A stretch of DNA of 7,765 nucleotides from Psychrosphaera sp. (GCA_028098005.1 JAOHFM010000057.1:1-7765), one strand, 5' to 3'; numbered from the stretch's first letter, positions 1 to 6,946 are shown. Translations and numbers: made by a program. The notes: generated by a model not told the origin, from the letters alone.

Positions 1-843
1 GAGTATGATTATTTATCTTTAGGGGTAAACGGCAGTGTAGCGAGAGATTTTTATAATAAAAACACGACATTGTCAGCTGGTTTTTCCTTCGCTCACGATG
101 TACTGAATCCCGTGGGTGGAGTGTCAGATCCGTTAACCCCAATTTTACCATCAGCACAAAGCTATATGGAAGGGCAAGACTATCGTTTGAATGCTTTAGG
201 TGATGAAGAAACCAAAGACACAGTTGATGTATTATTCGGTATTACCCAAGTTATAAATCGTAGAATGTTAGTTCAGCTGAACTATTCATACTCATCGGTT
301 GATGGTTATCAAAACGATCCCTATAAACTAGTCAGTCAAGTTGACGACAGTGGTATTGTTCAACAAAATTTGTATGAATCGAGACCCAATGAGCGAACAA
401 AACAAAGCCTATTTGCACAAACTAAATATCATTTTGAAGAGTCAATTTTAGACTTCTCATATCGCTATATGTGGGACGATTGGGGAATAAATTCAAATAC
501 TTTTGATATTCGCTATCGTATGCCTATTAGCAGCGGTTACCTTGAGCCACATGTTCGTTATTACCAACAGGAGGCCGCCGACTTTTATGAGCCTTTCATT
601 TATGGTTCAGACACGCTTCCTGAGCATGTTAGTGCGGACTATCGCGTGGGCGATCTTGACGGTATCACGGTGGGATTAAAGTATGGTTTTCCACTAGAAA
701 ATGGTGATGAAATGTCATTTAGACTGGAGTTTTTCCAACAAACGCCCAACAATCCAGGAGTAGAATTACCAACAGAACTTGAAAGCTTACCAATGTTTGA
801 AAAAATACAAGCGGTTGTGCTACAAGTTAATTATTCATTTTAA
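1..843 (+). CDS. DUF3570 family outer-membrane protein, C-terminal part (5' end outside window)
   Basis: The reading frame is open from base 1 to the TAA at 841-843 (280 codons), so the gene begins upstream. A TTG at position 70 lies inside the frame but is not a credible start, because the family-like segment EYDYLSLGVNGSVARDF is encoded before it. This segment, followed by KNTTLSAGFSF and the DVLNPVGG stretch, is what I recognise as DUF3570; family proteins are about 400 residues from memory, so roughly the last two thirds is present. Alternating polar and hydrophobic strands rich in Tyr and Phe, and the final residues LQVNYSF with terminal Phe, fit an outer-membrane beta barrel. From memory, DUF3570 genes usually follow a thioredoxin-like gene and a small DUF4266 lipoprotein gene and sit next to an apbE-type gene, as here. 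The molecular function is unknown. The next gene begins 19 bases downstream. Confidence 0.85.
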   Translation, partial: EYDYLSLGVNGSVARDFYNKNTTLSAGFSFAHDVLNPVGGVSDPLTPILPSAQSYMEGQDYRLNALGDEETKDTVDVLFGITQVINRRMLVQLNYSYSSVDGYQNDPYKLVSQVDDSGIVQQNLYESRPNERTKQSLFAQTKYHFEESILDFSYRYMWDDWGINSNTFDIRYRMPISSGYLEPHVRYYQQEAADFYEPFIYGSDTLPEHVSADYRVGDLDGITVGLKYGFPLENGDEMSFRLEFFQQTPNNPGVELPTELESLPMFEKIQAVVLQVNYSF

Positions 844-862
844 ATAATAGCTAAGAGTAAGT

Positions 863-1774
863 ATGAGCAGAAGGGCGCTGACTATAGAACACCGTGCTGA
901 TTGTGTTGCGGTGTCCTTTTTTTCAATGGCGAGTCCATGTGAAGTATTGTTTGATAGCCGAGATGAAAGGTTAGTTGAACAGTTAGCTGCTTGGTTAACT
1001 CAAGAAACCTGGAGAATAGAAGATAAATTTTCGCGCTATCAAAGTAACAACATGATGCACCAGATAAACAATAGTAAGGGCGAAACCATCGATATTGACG
1101 CTGAAACGGCAAGGTTGTTGGCGTTTTCAGATGCTTGTTATCAGGCTAGTGAGGGCATGTTCGACGTTACATCAGGGGTTTTGCGTAAAGCGTGGAAGTT
1201 TGATGGCAGTGGTAATGTTCCAAATGACGACCAAGTAGACGCCCTTTTACCGTTTGTTGGCTGGAGGAAAATATCTTTTGATCAAAAAAACATAACGCTT
1301 CCTTTGGTTGGTATGGAATTGGACTTTGGCGGCATTGGTAAGGAATATGCTGTTGATTGCGTCGCTCAAGGATTACTAAAGCAATTGGCTGTCAAACAAC
1401 ATTCTGTACCATTTTTGGTTAATTTCGGCGGAGACATATTTTCATCCGGTTCTCGCTTAAATGGTAAGCCTTGGGTTGTGGCGATTGATTTAAAAGGCTT
1501 ATCCAATACCGAACAAAAGGTGTTATCCATAGAAAAGGGCGGATTAGCAACAAGTGGAGATGCCAATCGATTTCTTGTTAAATATGGTAAACGTTACACT
1601 CACATTTTGAATCCTCAAACCGGTTGGCCAATTGTGGAAGCTCCGCGTTCAATTACAGTTGCAGCACCTACCTGTATTCAAGCAGGAATGATGTGTACTA
1701 TTGCGATGACTAAAGGAAAACAAGCTGAGACGTTTTTAAAAAATAACGGATTAACCTATTGGATTTATGAATGA
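863..1774 (+). CDS. FAD:protein FMN transferase, short ApbE-family protein without signal peptide
   Basis: ApbE enzymes transfer FMN from FAD onto a Ser or Thr of a target protein, with Mg2+. The 303-residue product shows the family landmarks in order: SMASPCEV (21-28), FSRY (56-59), FDVTSGVLRKAW (100-111), DFGGIGKEYAVD (154-165), NFGGDI (187-192), LATSGDANR (228-236) and HILNPQTGWP (247-256). Two features are odd. The C-terminal motif that normally reads A-D-x-x-x-T reads AGMMCT (274-279), so the expected Mg2+-binding Asp is Gly275 while Thr279 is kept. The N terminus is polar and charged, with no signal peptide or lipobox, whereas many ApbE proteins are periplasmic lipoproteins of about 330-350 residues. 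The protein may therefore act in the cytoplasm, or belong to a divergent subfamily. AAGAG at 853-857 is a weak ribosome site for the ATG at 863. The gene overlaps the response regulator gene by 4 bases (ATGA). No protein seen in this window carries an obvious flavinylation motif of the DxxTGAT kind. Confidence 0.9.
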   Translation: MSRRALTIEHRADCVAVSFFSMASPCEVLFDSRDERLVEQLAAWLTQETWRIEDKFSRYQSNNMMHQINNSKGETIDIDAETARLLAFSDACYQASEGMFDVTSGVLRKAWKFDGSGNVPNDDQVDALLPFVGWRKISFDQKNITLPLVGMELDFGGIGKEYAVDCVAQGLLKQLAVKQHSVPFLVNFGGDIFSSGSRLNGKPWVVAIDLKGLSNTEQKVLSIEKGGLATSGDANRFLVKYGKRYTHILNPQTGWPIVEAPRSITVAAPTCIQAGMMCTIAMTKGKQAETFLKNNGLTYWIYE

Positions 1775-2424
1775 GATTACTGCTAGTAGAAGACGACATA
1801 CCGTTAGGTAGTGCACTTAAACAATCTTTTCACGATGAAGGGTATGCAGTGGACTGGGTTGAGTCTGGTCAACATGCAATATTAGCCTTTCCAGATAGTG
1901 ACCTTGTGGTGTTAGATTTGGGGCTTCCAGATATGGATGGCCTGCAAGTATTGAAAGAAGTAAGACGAAAAGATGCAAACAAGCCCGTACTGATTTTAAC
2001 GGCACGTGATGGAATCGAAAATAAAGTGTCGGGTCTCGACTTAGGAGCCGACGATTACCTTGCGAAGCCGTTCGAAATGGAAGAGCTTCTAGCTCGAGTT
2101 CGTGTTTTAGGTCGTCGGATAAACTCAATGTCGAGCAACGTAATATTAATTGGCGCAGTAGAATTAAATCTTCACGATCACAAAGTCACAGTAGAATCAG
2201 AAAGCCTTTCACTATCCAGGCGAGAGTACATGATAATGAAAGCACTGATGGAAAACGCAGGACGAATTTTGTCGAAGGCTCAACTGGAAACCAAGCTGTA
2301 TGACTGGGGTGAAGAAGTTACTAGCAATACCATTGAAGTCCATATTCACAACATAAGAAAAAAGCTACCCAATGGCTTTATTAATACCGTTCGTGGTGTT
2401 GGTTATATTGTGAGGCCAAGCTAA
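1771..2424 (+). CDS. OmpR-family response regulator (QseB/TctD/PmrA-like)
   Basis: The 217-residue protein has an N-terminal receiver domain (about 1-115) and a C-terminal winged-helix DNA-binding domain (about 125-216). Receiver landmarks are the acidic pair Glu7/Asp8/Asp9, the predicted phosphoacceptor Asp49 in VLDLGLPDMDG, Thr77 in LILTARD, and Lys99 in DDYLAKPF. The DNA-binding half has the usual LSRREYMIMKALM, HIHNIRKKL and VRGVGYIV segments. It should be phosphorylated by the histidine kinase encoded immediately downstream and act as a transcription factor. Its start overlaps the end of the apbE-type gene by 4 bases, which suggests translational coupling, and its stop abuts the kinase GTG start. 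Its place in the middle of the operon suggests that it controls this operon, but the promoter and any operator lie outside the window. The specific subfamily is not certain. Confidence 0.95.
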   Translation: MRLLLVEDDIPLGSALKQSFHDEGYAVDWVESGQHAILAFPDSDLVVLDLGLPDMDGLQVLKEVRRKDANKPVLILTARDGIENKVSGLDLGADDYLAKPFEMEELLARVRVLGRRINSMSSNVILIGAVELNLHDHKVTVESESLSLSRREYMIMKALMENAGRILSKAQLETKLYDWGEEVTSNTIEVHIHNIRKKLPNGFINTVRGVGYIVRPS

Positions 2425-3774
2425 GTGTCGATTCAACGACAGCTCACACTGCTGATACTAGCAACGATTACGTTAGCTACATTTTTTGCGGGGCTGTATG
2501 GTTATAAAAGTAGTGCTGAACAGCTAGATGACTTTTTCGATAAAGAGTTGGTGGCCTATTCTTCAGTGCTAAAAAATGCACACGATATAAACTCAGTAAC
2601 TTTAACAAACCAAACGTTGCAGTTTCAGATATGGCAAGGCAATAGACTAGTTGCTAAAAGCTCAGGTGTGTCTGAAAAAAGGCTGTCCCATACAATTGAT
2701 GGTTTTGACGACGTTAGTGCTGACGGCAAACGTTGGCGTGTTTATGCAAACTCGTCAGACGATGCAAATGAATCTAGCATTGTTATTGTTGCACATGCGA
2801 AAGGGCTAAGGTTAGCCGCGGCTGAAAGTGTCTTAATAGAAGCAATAGCACCTTTGGTTTTTGCTCTGCCTATTATCGGCCTGTTTGTCTTCTACTTCAT
2901 TAGAAAAAGCTTGAAGCCCTTAGTGGCATTATCGGGCGCTCTAGACTTAAAAAACAGCACCGATTTAAGTTTAATAGATATAGGTCACCCGCCTAAAGAA
3001 TTATCACCTGTTGTTAGTCACTTAAATGAATTGTTGCGCCGCTTATCACAAGCATTTGCTCGAGAGCGACAGTTATCTGCGAATACAGCCCATGAACTTC
3101 GGACTCCAGTCAGTGTATTAAATATTAATATTCATAATGCGTTAAAAGCTTTTCACCAAAATAACCTATCGAATGACTCGTTTGAACAGTTGCAAAAAAA
3201 TACTGATAGGTTGGCGCACGTCATAGAGCAAATCATTGCTTTGCATCGATTTACTGAAGAGAACTTTAACCAACATAAAGTAAGTTGTGATTTAGAACTA
3301 GTATTGCAGCAAGTAATAACGCAAAACTACAGTGATATAAGTGCAAAAAGCCAGTCAATCGAATTAAACTGTCAACCGCAACTTGTGATTGGACACGAGT
3401 TCGCCCTCACTACTATGTTTGAAAATATTCTTAAAAATGCAATTAAATACACTCCTCTTGGTGGTTCAATTTATGTTTCGGCAAGACAAACAAAAATTGA
3501 TTATAGTTTTAAAGGCTTATTGGCTGGGCAAGACTACATCGTTATAACATTTGATGACTCAGGCGAAGGCGTGAGTCAAGTGGACTTAGAAAAGCTGACG
3601 GAACGTTTTTACAGAGCTAAACGAACTGAAGGACAAAAAGGCTCGGGACTTGGCTTATCCATTGTAAGTCATATCGTGGAATTGCATGGTGGACGACTGT
3701 CTTTTTCAAGCTCTGAGCTAGGTGGGTTGCAAGTATTGGTGTATCTCCCTATAGGCCATGATGATGAGCCATAA
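2425..3774 (+). CDS. Sensor histidine kinase (QseC/TctE-like), inner membrane
   Basis: The 449-residue protein has two membrane helices (about 7-27 and 141-160) around a periplasmic sensor region of roughly 110 residues. The segments FQIWQGNRLVAKS and DGFDDVSADGKRWRVY in that region resemble the N-terminal sensor domain of TctE/QseC-type kinases. A short HAMP-like linker follows, then the HisKA domain with His223 in TAHELRTP. The catalytic domain carries the N box (Asn334 and Asn338 in FENILKNAIKYTP), the G1 box (DDSGEGV, 377-383), ERFYRAK (393-399) and the G2 box (GSGLGLSIV, 406-414). All catalytic motifs are intact. It is expected to phosphorylate the upstream regulator in response to an envelope signal. 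The periplasmic part has no Cys cluster or Met-rich metal site, so the signal is not evident. The GTG start directly follows the regulator stop codon and is supported by GAGG at 2412-2415, 9 bases upstream. Confidence 0.95.
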   Translation: MSIQRQLTLLILATITLATFFAGLYGYKSSAEQLDDFFDKELVAYSSVLKNAHDINSVTLTNQTLQFQIWQGNRLVAKSSGVSEKRLSHTIDGFDDVSADGKRWRVYANSSDDANESSIVIVAHAKGLRLAAAESVLIEAIAPLVFALPIIGLFVFYFIRKSLKPLVALSGALDLKNSTDLSLIDIGHPPKELSPVVSHLNELLRRLSQAFARERQLSANTAHELRTPVSVLNINIHNALKAFHQNNLSNDSFEQLQKNTDRLAHVIEQIIALHRFTEENFNQHKVSCDLELVLQQVITQNYSDISAKSQSIELNCQPQLVIGHEFALTTMFENILKNAIKYTPLGGSIYVSARQTKIDYSFKGLLAGQDYIVITFDDSGEGVSQVDLEKLTERFYRAKRTEGQKGSGLGLSIVSHIVELHGGRLSFSSSELGGLQVLVYLPIGHDDEP

Positions 3775-4174
3775 GATGCCTGACCCCACTAGTCAATTGG
3801 TACTACATCGCCAATTCATAATAGCAATAAAGTTTTTGCTTGGTCTATGTTGGGTATTTAGTTGTAATACGCTCGCCGGTGAATATTCCCTTATCCTAAA
3901 AAACAATACATTTGCTCCTGCAGAATTGAAGGTGCCAGCGGGTAAAAAAGTTCGTTTAGTTATTTTAAACCAAGATGACGCAGCAGAAGAGTTTGATAGT
4001 TTTGACCTAAATAGAGAAAAAGTTTTATTTCCCAACAAAAAGTCGGTGATTTTTATTGGACCTTTAAAACCTGGGCGATATGAGTATTTTGGCGAGTTTC
4101 ATCCGCATAGCGCACAGGGGGTCATAGTGGCCGTGTCGTCTCTGATATCGAACAAAAGGAAGAGCAATGATTAA
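3758..4174 (+). CDS. Secreted cupredoxin-like protein of the FTR1-associated type
   Basis: This is a small exported protein with one cupredoxin-fold domain. Residues 20-40 form a signal peptide with a hydrophobic core (FIIAIKFLLGLCWVFS) and likely cleavage after TLA (residue 40), leaving about 98 residues. The mature part has NTFAPAELKVPAGKKVRL (50-67), EEFDSFDLNREK (77-88), GPLKPGRYEYFGEFHPH (101-117) and a closing VIVAV strand. This pattern matches the cupredoxin domain found beside FTR1 permeases, and an FTR1-like gene follows directly. The mature part has no Cys and no Met, and Glu stands where the first copper His of a blue copper protein would be, so a type 1 copper site is not possible. 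His115 and His117 plus the acidic cluster could still bind a metal. The start is uncertain. ATG codons occur at 3758, 3761, 3764 and 3776. AGG at 3753-3755 best suits 3764 (8-base spacing), and a TTG at 3797 would give a tighter signal peptide. The gene overlaps the kinase gene end by 17 bases from the first ATG. Confidence 0.85.
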   Translation: MMMSHKMPDPTSQLVLHRQFIIAIKFLLGLCWVFSCNTLAGEYSLILKNNTFAPAELKVPAGKKVRLVILNQDDAAEEFDSFDLNREKVLFPNKKSVIFIGPLKPGRYEYFGEFHPHSAQGVIVAVSSLISNKRKSND

Positions 4175-4901
4175 AACCGTCATTATTTTTCTTAGAGACT
4201 TGCTCCCCCTATTTATCCTCTTTGCTTATTTGCAGAGTCTCTACCCATCATTTTTTCAATTTAATCGATCAAAAATGTGGAGCCTTTTGTTAGCTCTTTT
4301 ATTTATTTTATTAGCGGGGCCTGTACTTGAGTTGAGTAATGACTGGTTTGATGGAACTGGAACCGAGTGGCTATCTATGTTGATGCTAATCAGCGTGCTT
4401 GTTTGTATTTTAATATTGGGCTCAAAAGCCGAAACTCTAAAGTCACATTCCATTTGGCTCGCTGCTGTTTGTTTTTCAGGTTTAACTTTTTCTTCGTTTG
4501 CGCTGTATTTTTCTGTCGAAATGGCAGTGGTAGAGTCGATCGATACACTTATTGTTAGCAGTGTTATGGGGCTTGGGATATGTATAAGTTTTTATATTTT
4601 ATGGAGCTTCGTGCTAAATGAGCTTTATAGCTTAAATCGTTCTTCAGTCTATGCACTTGTCGCGCTTTTTGTTGCAGGGCACACCGCTAAAATAGTAAAT
4701 CACTTGCACCAGATTGACGCTATTTCTGTCGGTTCACAAAGCCTTGGCAGCTTAGAACATATTATTTCAGAGCAATCTGAGCTCGGACACATATTAAAAG
4801 CCTTAGTAGGTTTTGAGTCTGCACCCTCTCAGCTTTTTATTATCGTATATCTCATCACAGGGATTGTCGTGTTCTTTAATTTTCAAAGGAATAAACTATG
4901 A
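4167..4901 (+). CDS. Degenerate FTR1-family membrane protein lacking REXXE motifs
   Basis: The 244-residue product has about seven hydrophobic segments and aligns by eye with E. coli EfeU (276 residues, recalled sequence). The clearest match is the C-terminal third: the ALFVAGHTAKIVNHLHQ helix (165-181), a Ser/Gly-rich loop, and LGHILKALVGFESAPSQ (206-222) correspond to the EfeU FVAAG...RAFHEAG and FGTLMEGIFGYQEAPS segments. FTR1 permeases move ferric iron across the inner membrane using two REXXE motifs. Here the first reads RDLLP (10-14) and the second position reads about SVEMA (116-120), so neither motif survives. The protein may be a non-iron or electron-transfer derivative, or an assembly partner. 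AAAAGGA at 4154-4160 gives a good ribosome site for the ATG at 4167. The gene overlaps the cupredoxin gene by 8 bases and the next gene by 4, so the three are probably coupled. Family membership is fairly sure; function is not. Confidence 0.75.
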   Translation: MIKTVIIFLRDLLPLFILFAYLQSLYPSFFQFNRSKMWSLLLALLFILLAGPVLELSNDWFDGTGTEWLSMLMLISVLVCILILGSKAETLKSHSIWLAAVCFSGLTFSSFALYFSVEMAVVESIDTLIVSSVMGLGICISFYILWSFVLNELYSLNRSSVYALVALFVAGHTAKIVNHLHQIDAISVGSQSLGSLEHIISEQSELGHILKALVGFESAPSQLFIIVYLITGIVVFFNFQRNKL

Positions 4902-5596
4902 AACGCCTAACGATGTTATTTTTGTTAGTCACGTTATTCTCTGGGCAAGCAAGAGCCGATGGCATTGTTGTCGATAAGGTTTATCACCCGCTTGTGCTGG
5001 CCAACGAGCAAGAGTTTGAGTGGCGCTTTTTGTCCAGTCAAACAGACAAGAAAAATAGATTAGCTCAACGCTTTGGCTATGGCCGAGCGCTGAGTGACAA
5101 GGTTGCTGCTGAGTTATATTTAATTGCTGAACGCGACGACGTTGGTAACTTTCAATTTCAATCCTACGAACTTGAAGTTCGCTGGATGTTAACCGAGCAG
5201 GGCCAATATTGGGCTGATTGGGGGGCAATATTTGAAATTGAACGTAATACCTTGATTGGATCCTCAGAAGTTGCGACAGGGATATTGTTTGAAAAGGAAA
5301 TAGGAAGGAATAGTCTTACTCTTAACGCTATCTTAATTTACGAGTGGGGTGATGGTATCGACGACGAATTTGAAACAGAATTCAGAGCACAATATCGTTA
5401 TCGCTATATGCCAGAAGTACAACCCTCTATAGAAGTTTATACCGGAGAGAATTACTTTGGTATAGGGCCCGCATTAATGGGAGTGCGTCGCTTTTCAGGA
5501 CAAAAACAACTAAAATGGGAGTTGGGTTTTATATCTGAACTTAGCAATGATATTAAAGATCATAGTTTGCGATTTTCATTAGAATATGAATTTTAA
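4898..5596 (+). CDS. Small secreted outer-membrane beta-barrel-like protein, third member of the cupredoxin/FTR1 set
   Basis: The 232-residue product has a clear signal peptide, MKRLTMLFLLVTLFSGQARA, with cleavage after the ARA at residues 18-20. The mature part consists of alternating-pattern strands rich in aromatic and acidic residues, for example VYHPLVLANEQEFEWRF (28-44), RFGYGRALSDKVAAELYLIAE (58-78), IYEWGDGIDDEFETEF (147-162) and QYRYRY (165-170). It ends LRFSLEYEF with a terminal Phe, the usual signal for barrel insertion into the outer membrane. No named family is certain. I recall similar proteins with VYHP-E-EWR and EWGDDIDDE segments next to cupredoxin and FTR1 genes in Marinobacter-like bacteria, but could not verify this. 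AAAGGA at 4885-4890 supports the ATG at 4898, which overlaps the FTR1-like stop by 4 bases. It may be a pore, receptor or anchoring partner for the two preceding proteins. It is probably the last gene of the operon. Confidence 0.75.
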   Translation: MKRLTMLFLLVTLFSGQARADGIVVDKVYHPLVLANEQEFEWRFLSSQTDKKNRLAQRFGYGRALSDKVAAELYLIAERDDVGNFQFQSYELEVRWMLTEQGQYWADWGAIFEIERNTLIGSSEVATGILFEKEIGRNSLTLNAILIYEWGDGIDDEFETEFRAQYRYRYMPEVQPSIEVYTGENYFGIGPALMGVRRFSGQKQLKWELGFISELSNDIKDHSLRFSLEYEF

Positions 5597-5704
5597 TAAA
5601 TTGTTTTTAAATTAAAGAAAAATAGGTATTTACGCTAGCAAAACAGAGGGAATAAACCTAAACTGCCGGCCAAATCTTATCCATCTAAAATTATTGGTAA
5701 AACC
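5597..5704. other. AT-rich spacer between the operon and the antiporter gene
   Basis: This gap of 108 bases separates the last operon gene from the nhaD-type gene. No GC-rich hairpin with a T tract is visible, so no intrinsic terminator for the operon can be named. A promoter for the antiporter is expected here, but only weak matches exist (TTTACG at 5629-5634 and TAAACT at 5659-5664, not properly spaced). No known sodium- or lithium-responsive riboswitch fold was recognised. GGTAA at 5696-5700 is a weak ribosome site for the next gene. Confidence 0.4.
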
Positions 5705-6946
5705 ATGACAACTGTCATTATTGTTCTCGCTGTTATTGCTTTATTTCTTGTTGTTTTTGAAGAGGTAATCCACGTCGACAAAGCCAAATCTACTCTTTTT
5801 ATCGGCACATTAAGCTGGATTTTGGTTTACTTAAATCCCCTTCATGGGACCACAACGGCTCATATCACTGAAAAGCTTAACGAAAACCTCCTCGAAATCG
5901 CCACACTATGGTTATTCTTAATGTCAGCAATGACGTTTGTAGCCTACTTAAACAGTAAAGGCTTTATATCTAACTTAGTGCAACGAATGTTACCGAGCCA
6001 GTTATCCGAAAGAAAGTTCATGTTCTTACTTGGCTTCTTTGCTTTTGTGTTTAGTTCGTTTGCAGATAATGTTACTGCGACACTTGTTTCTGTTGCCGTT
6101 ATAGCATCACTTCAAATACCCGTAAGACAGCGCTTAAAATATGCCACTTTAATCATATTTGCGGTTAACAGTGGTGGTGTTTCTCTAATCACTGGTGACG
6201 TGACAACATTAATGATCTTTTTGGACGGCAAAGTCAGCATCGCGAATTTATTGCTTTTAATATTGCCATCTCTTACGGCCGTATTAGTTCTTGCGGCGTT
6301 ATTGTCAAGGAACATGCGAGGGCAACTAACCTTCGAAGGAAGCTATACGGCACTTGAAGGAAAAGATAAGGTCATTGCTGGTGTCTTTATTTTGACTATT
6401 TTCAGTACTTTATACTTAAACGCGGCCTATCAAATACCGCCCGTATTAACGTTTTTGTTTGGTTTGAGTTGTATGTTTTTAGTAGGTCAGTATTTGGTTC
6501 GTAAAACCAATAAAAACATCCTTAACTATATCCGTGAAATAGAGTTCGATACCTTACTATTTTTCTTAGGTGTATTGCTCATTGTTGGTATGTTAAAAGA
6601 AGCGGGAGTATTGTTACAGTTAACCAAGATATATCAAATCTTTGACATCAGCGTCGCTAATTACTTGCTTGGACTACTGTCTGCTGTGCTTGATAACGTG
6701 CCATTAACAGCCGCTTTGCTAAAAGCTGACATTCAGATGGATACAGCCAATTGGTTAGCACTAACTTACGCTACTGGTGTTGGTGGTTCAGTATTGGTGA
6801 TTGGCTCAGCGGCCGGTATTATTGCCATGAGTAAAGTAAAAGAGCTTAATTTTATTAGCTATTTATCAATGGCCGGGTATCTATTAGTCGCGTATTCCAT
6901 TGGCTATTGGCTAAGCTACTTGTTAACTAGCTTTGTTCTATTATAG
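5705..6946 (+). CDS. nhaD: NhaD-type Na+/H+ antiporter
   Basis: This inner-membrane protein of 413 residues and about 10-12 hydrophobic segments exchanges Na+ (or Li+) for H+, supporting salt and alkali tolerance in marine bacteria. It belongs to the ion transporter superfamily and shows the NhaD hallmarks: SSFADNVTATL (117-127), NSGGVSLITGDVTTLMIFL (155-173), SAVLDNVPLTAALLK (326-340) and GVGGSVLVIGSAAGIIAMS (358-376). The two Asp-Asn segments, ADNVTATL and LDNVPLTAAL, are the inverted-repeat counterparts expected of this fold, with Asp121 and Asp330 the likely ion-site residues. The protein is shorter than the roughly 470-residue Vibrio NhaD and begins directly in a membrane helix, so it lacks the extra N-terminal segment; this appears to be the short form. 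The gene stands 108 bases after the operon and is probably transcribed on its own, although read-through is possible. A hairpin at 6963-7001 follows its stop. Confidence 0.93.
   Translation: MTTVIIVLAVIALFLVVFEEVIHVDKAKSTLFIGTLSWILVYLNPLHGTTTAHITEKLNENLLEIATLWLFLMSAMTFVAYLNSKGFISNLVQRMLPSQLSERKFMFLLGFFAFVFSSFADNVTATLVSVAVIASLQIPVRQRLKYATLIIFAVNSGGVSLITGDVTTLMIFLDGKVSIANLLLLILPSLTAVLVLAALLSRNMRGQLTFEGSYTALEGKDKVIAGVFILTIFSTLYLNAAYQIPPVLTFLFGLSCMFLVGQYLVRKTNKNILNYIREIEFDTLLFFLGVLLIVGMLKEAGVLLQLTKIYQIFDISVANYLLGLLSAVLDNVPLTAALLKADIQMDTANWLALTYATGVGGSVLVIGSAAGIIAMSKVKELNFISYLSMAGYLLVAYSIGYWLSYLLTSFVLL

Noticed and set aside
70..72. TTG as the start of the first gene
   Set aside because: The frame is open to base 1 and encodes DUF3570-like sequence before this codon, so the gene begins outside the window.
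1817..2128. Minus-strand frame of 103 codons opposite the response regulator
   Set aside because: It is antisense to a conserved receiver domain and its product has no recognisable domain.
4181..4202. Frame damage in the FTR1-like gene as an explanation for the lost REXXE motif
   Set aside because: The frame is continuous over 244 codons with a good ribosome site, and the R-D-L-L-P replacement keeps the Arg and hydrophobic helix, so a frameshift is not supported.
4367..4558. Plus-strand frame of 63 codons inside the FTR1-like gene
   Set aside because: It lies wholly within a well-supported gene in another frame, has a low-complexity Phe/Cys-rich product and no ribosome site of note.
4929..5228. 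Minus-strand frame of 99 codons opposite the barrel gene
   Set aside because: It is antisense to a gene with a clear signal peptide and ribosome site, and its product looks like a shadow translation.
5597..5704. Possible promoter or sodium/lithium riboswitch ahead of nhaD
   Set aside because: Only weak, badly spaced -35/-10 matches are present, and no recognisable conserved riboswitch core or stable multi-stem fold was found by eye.
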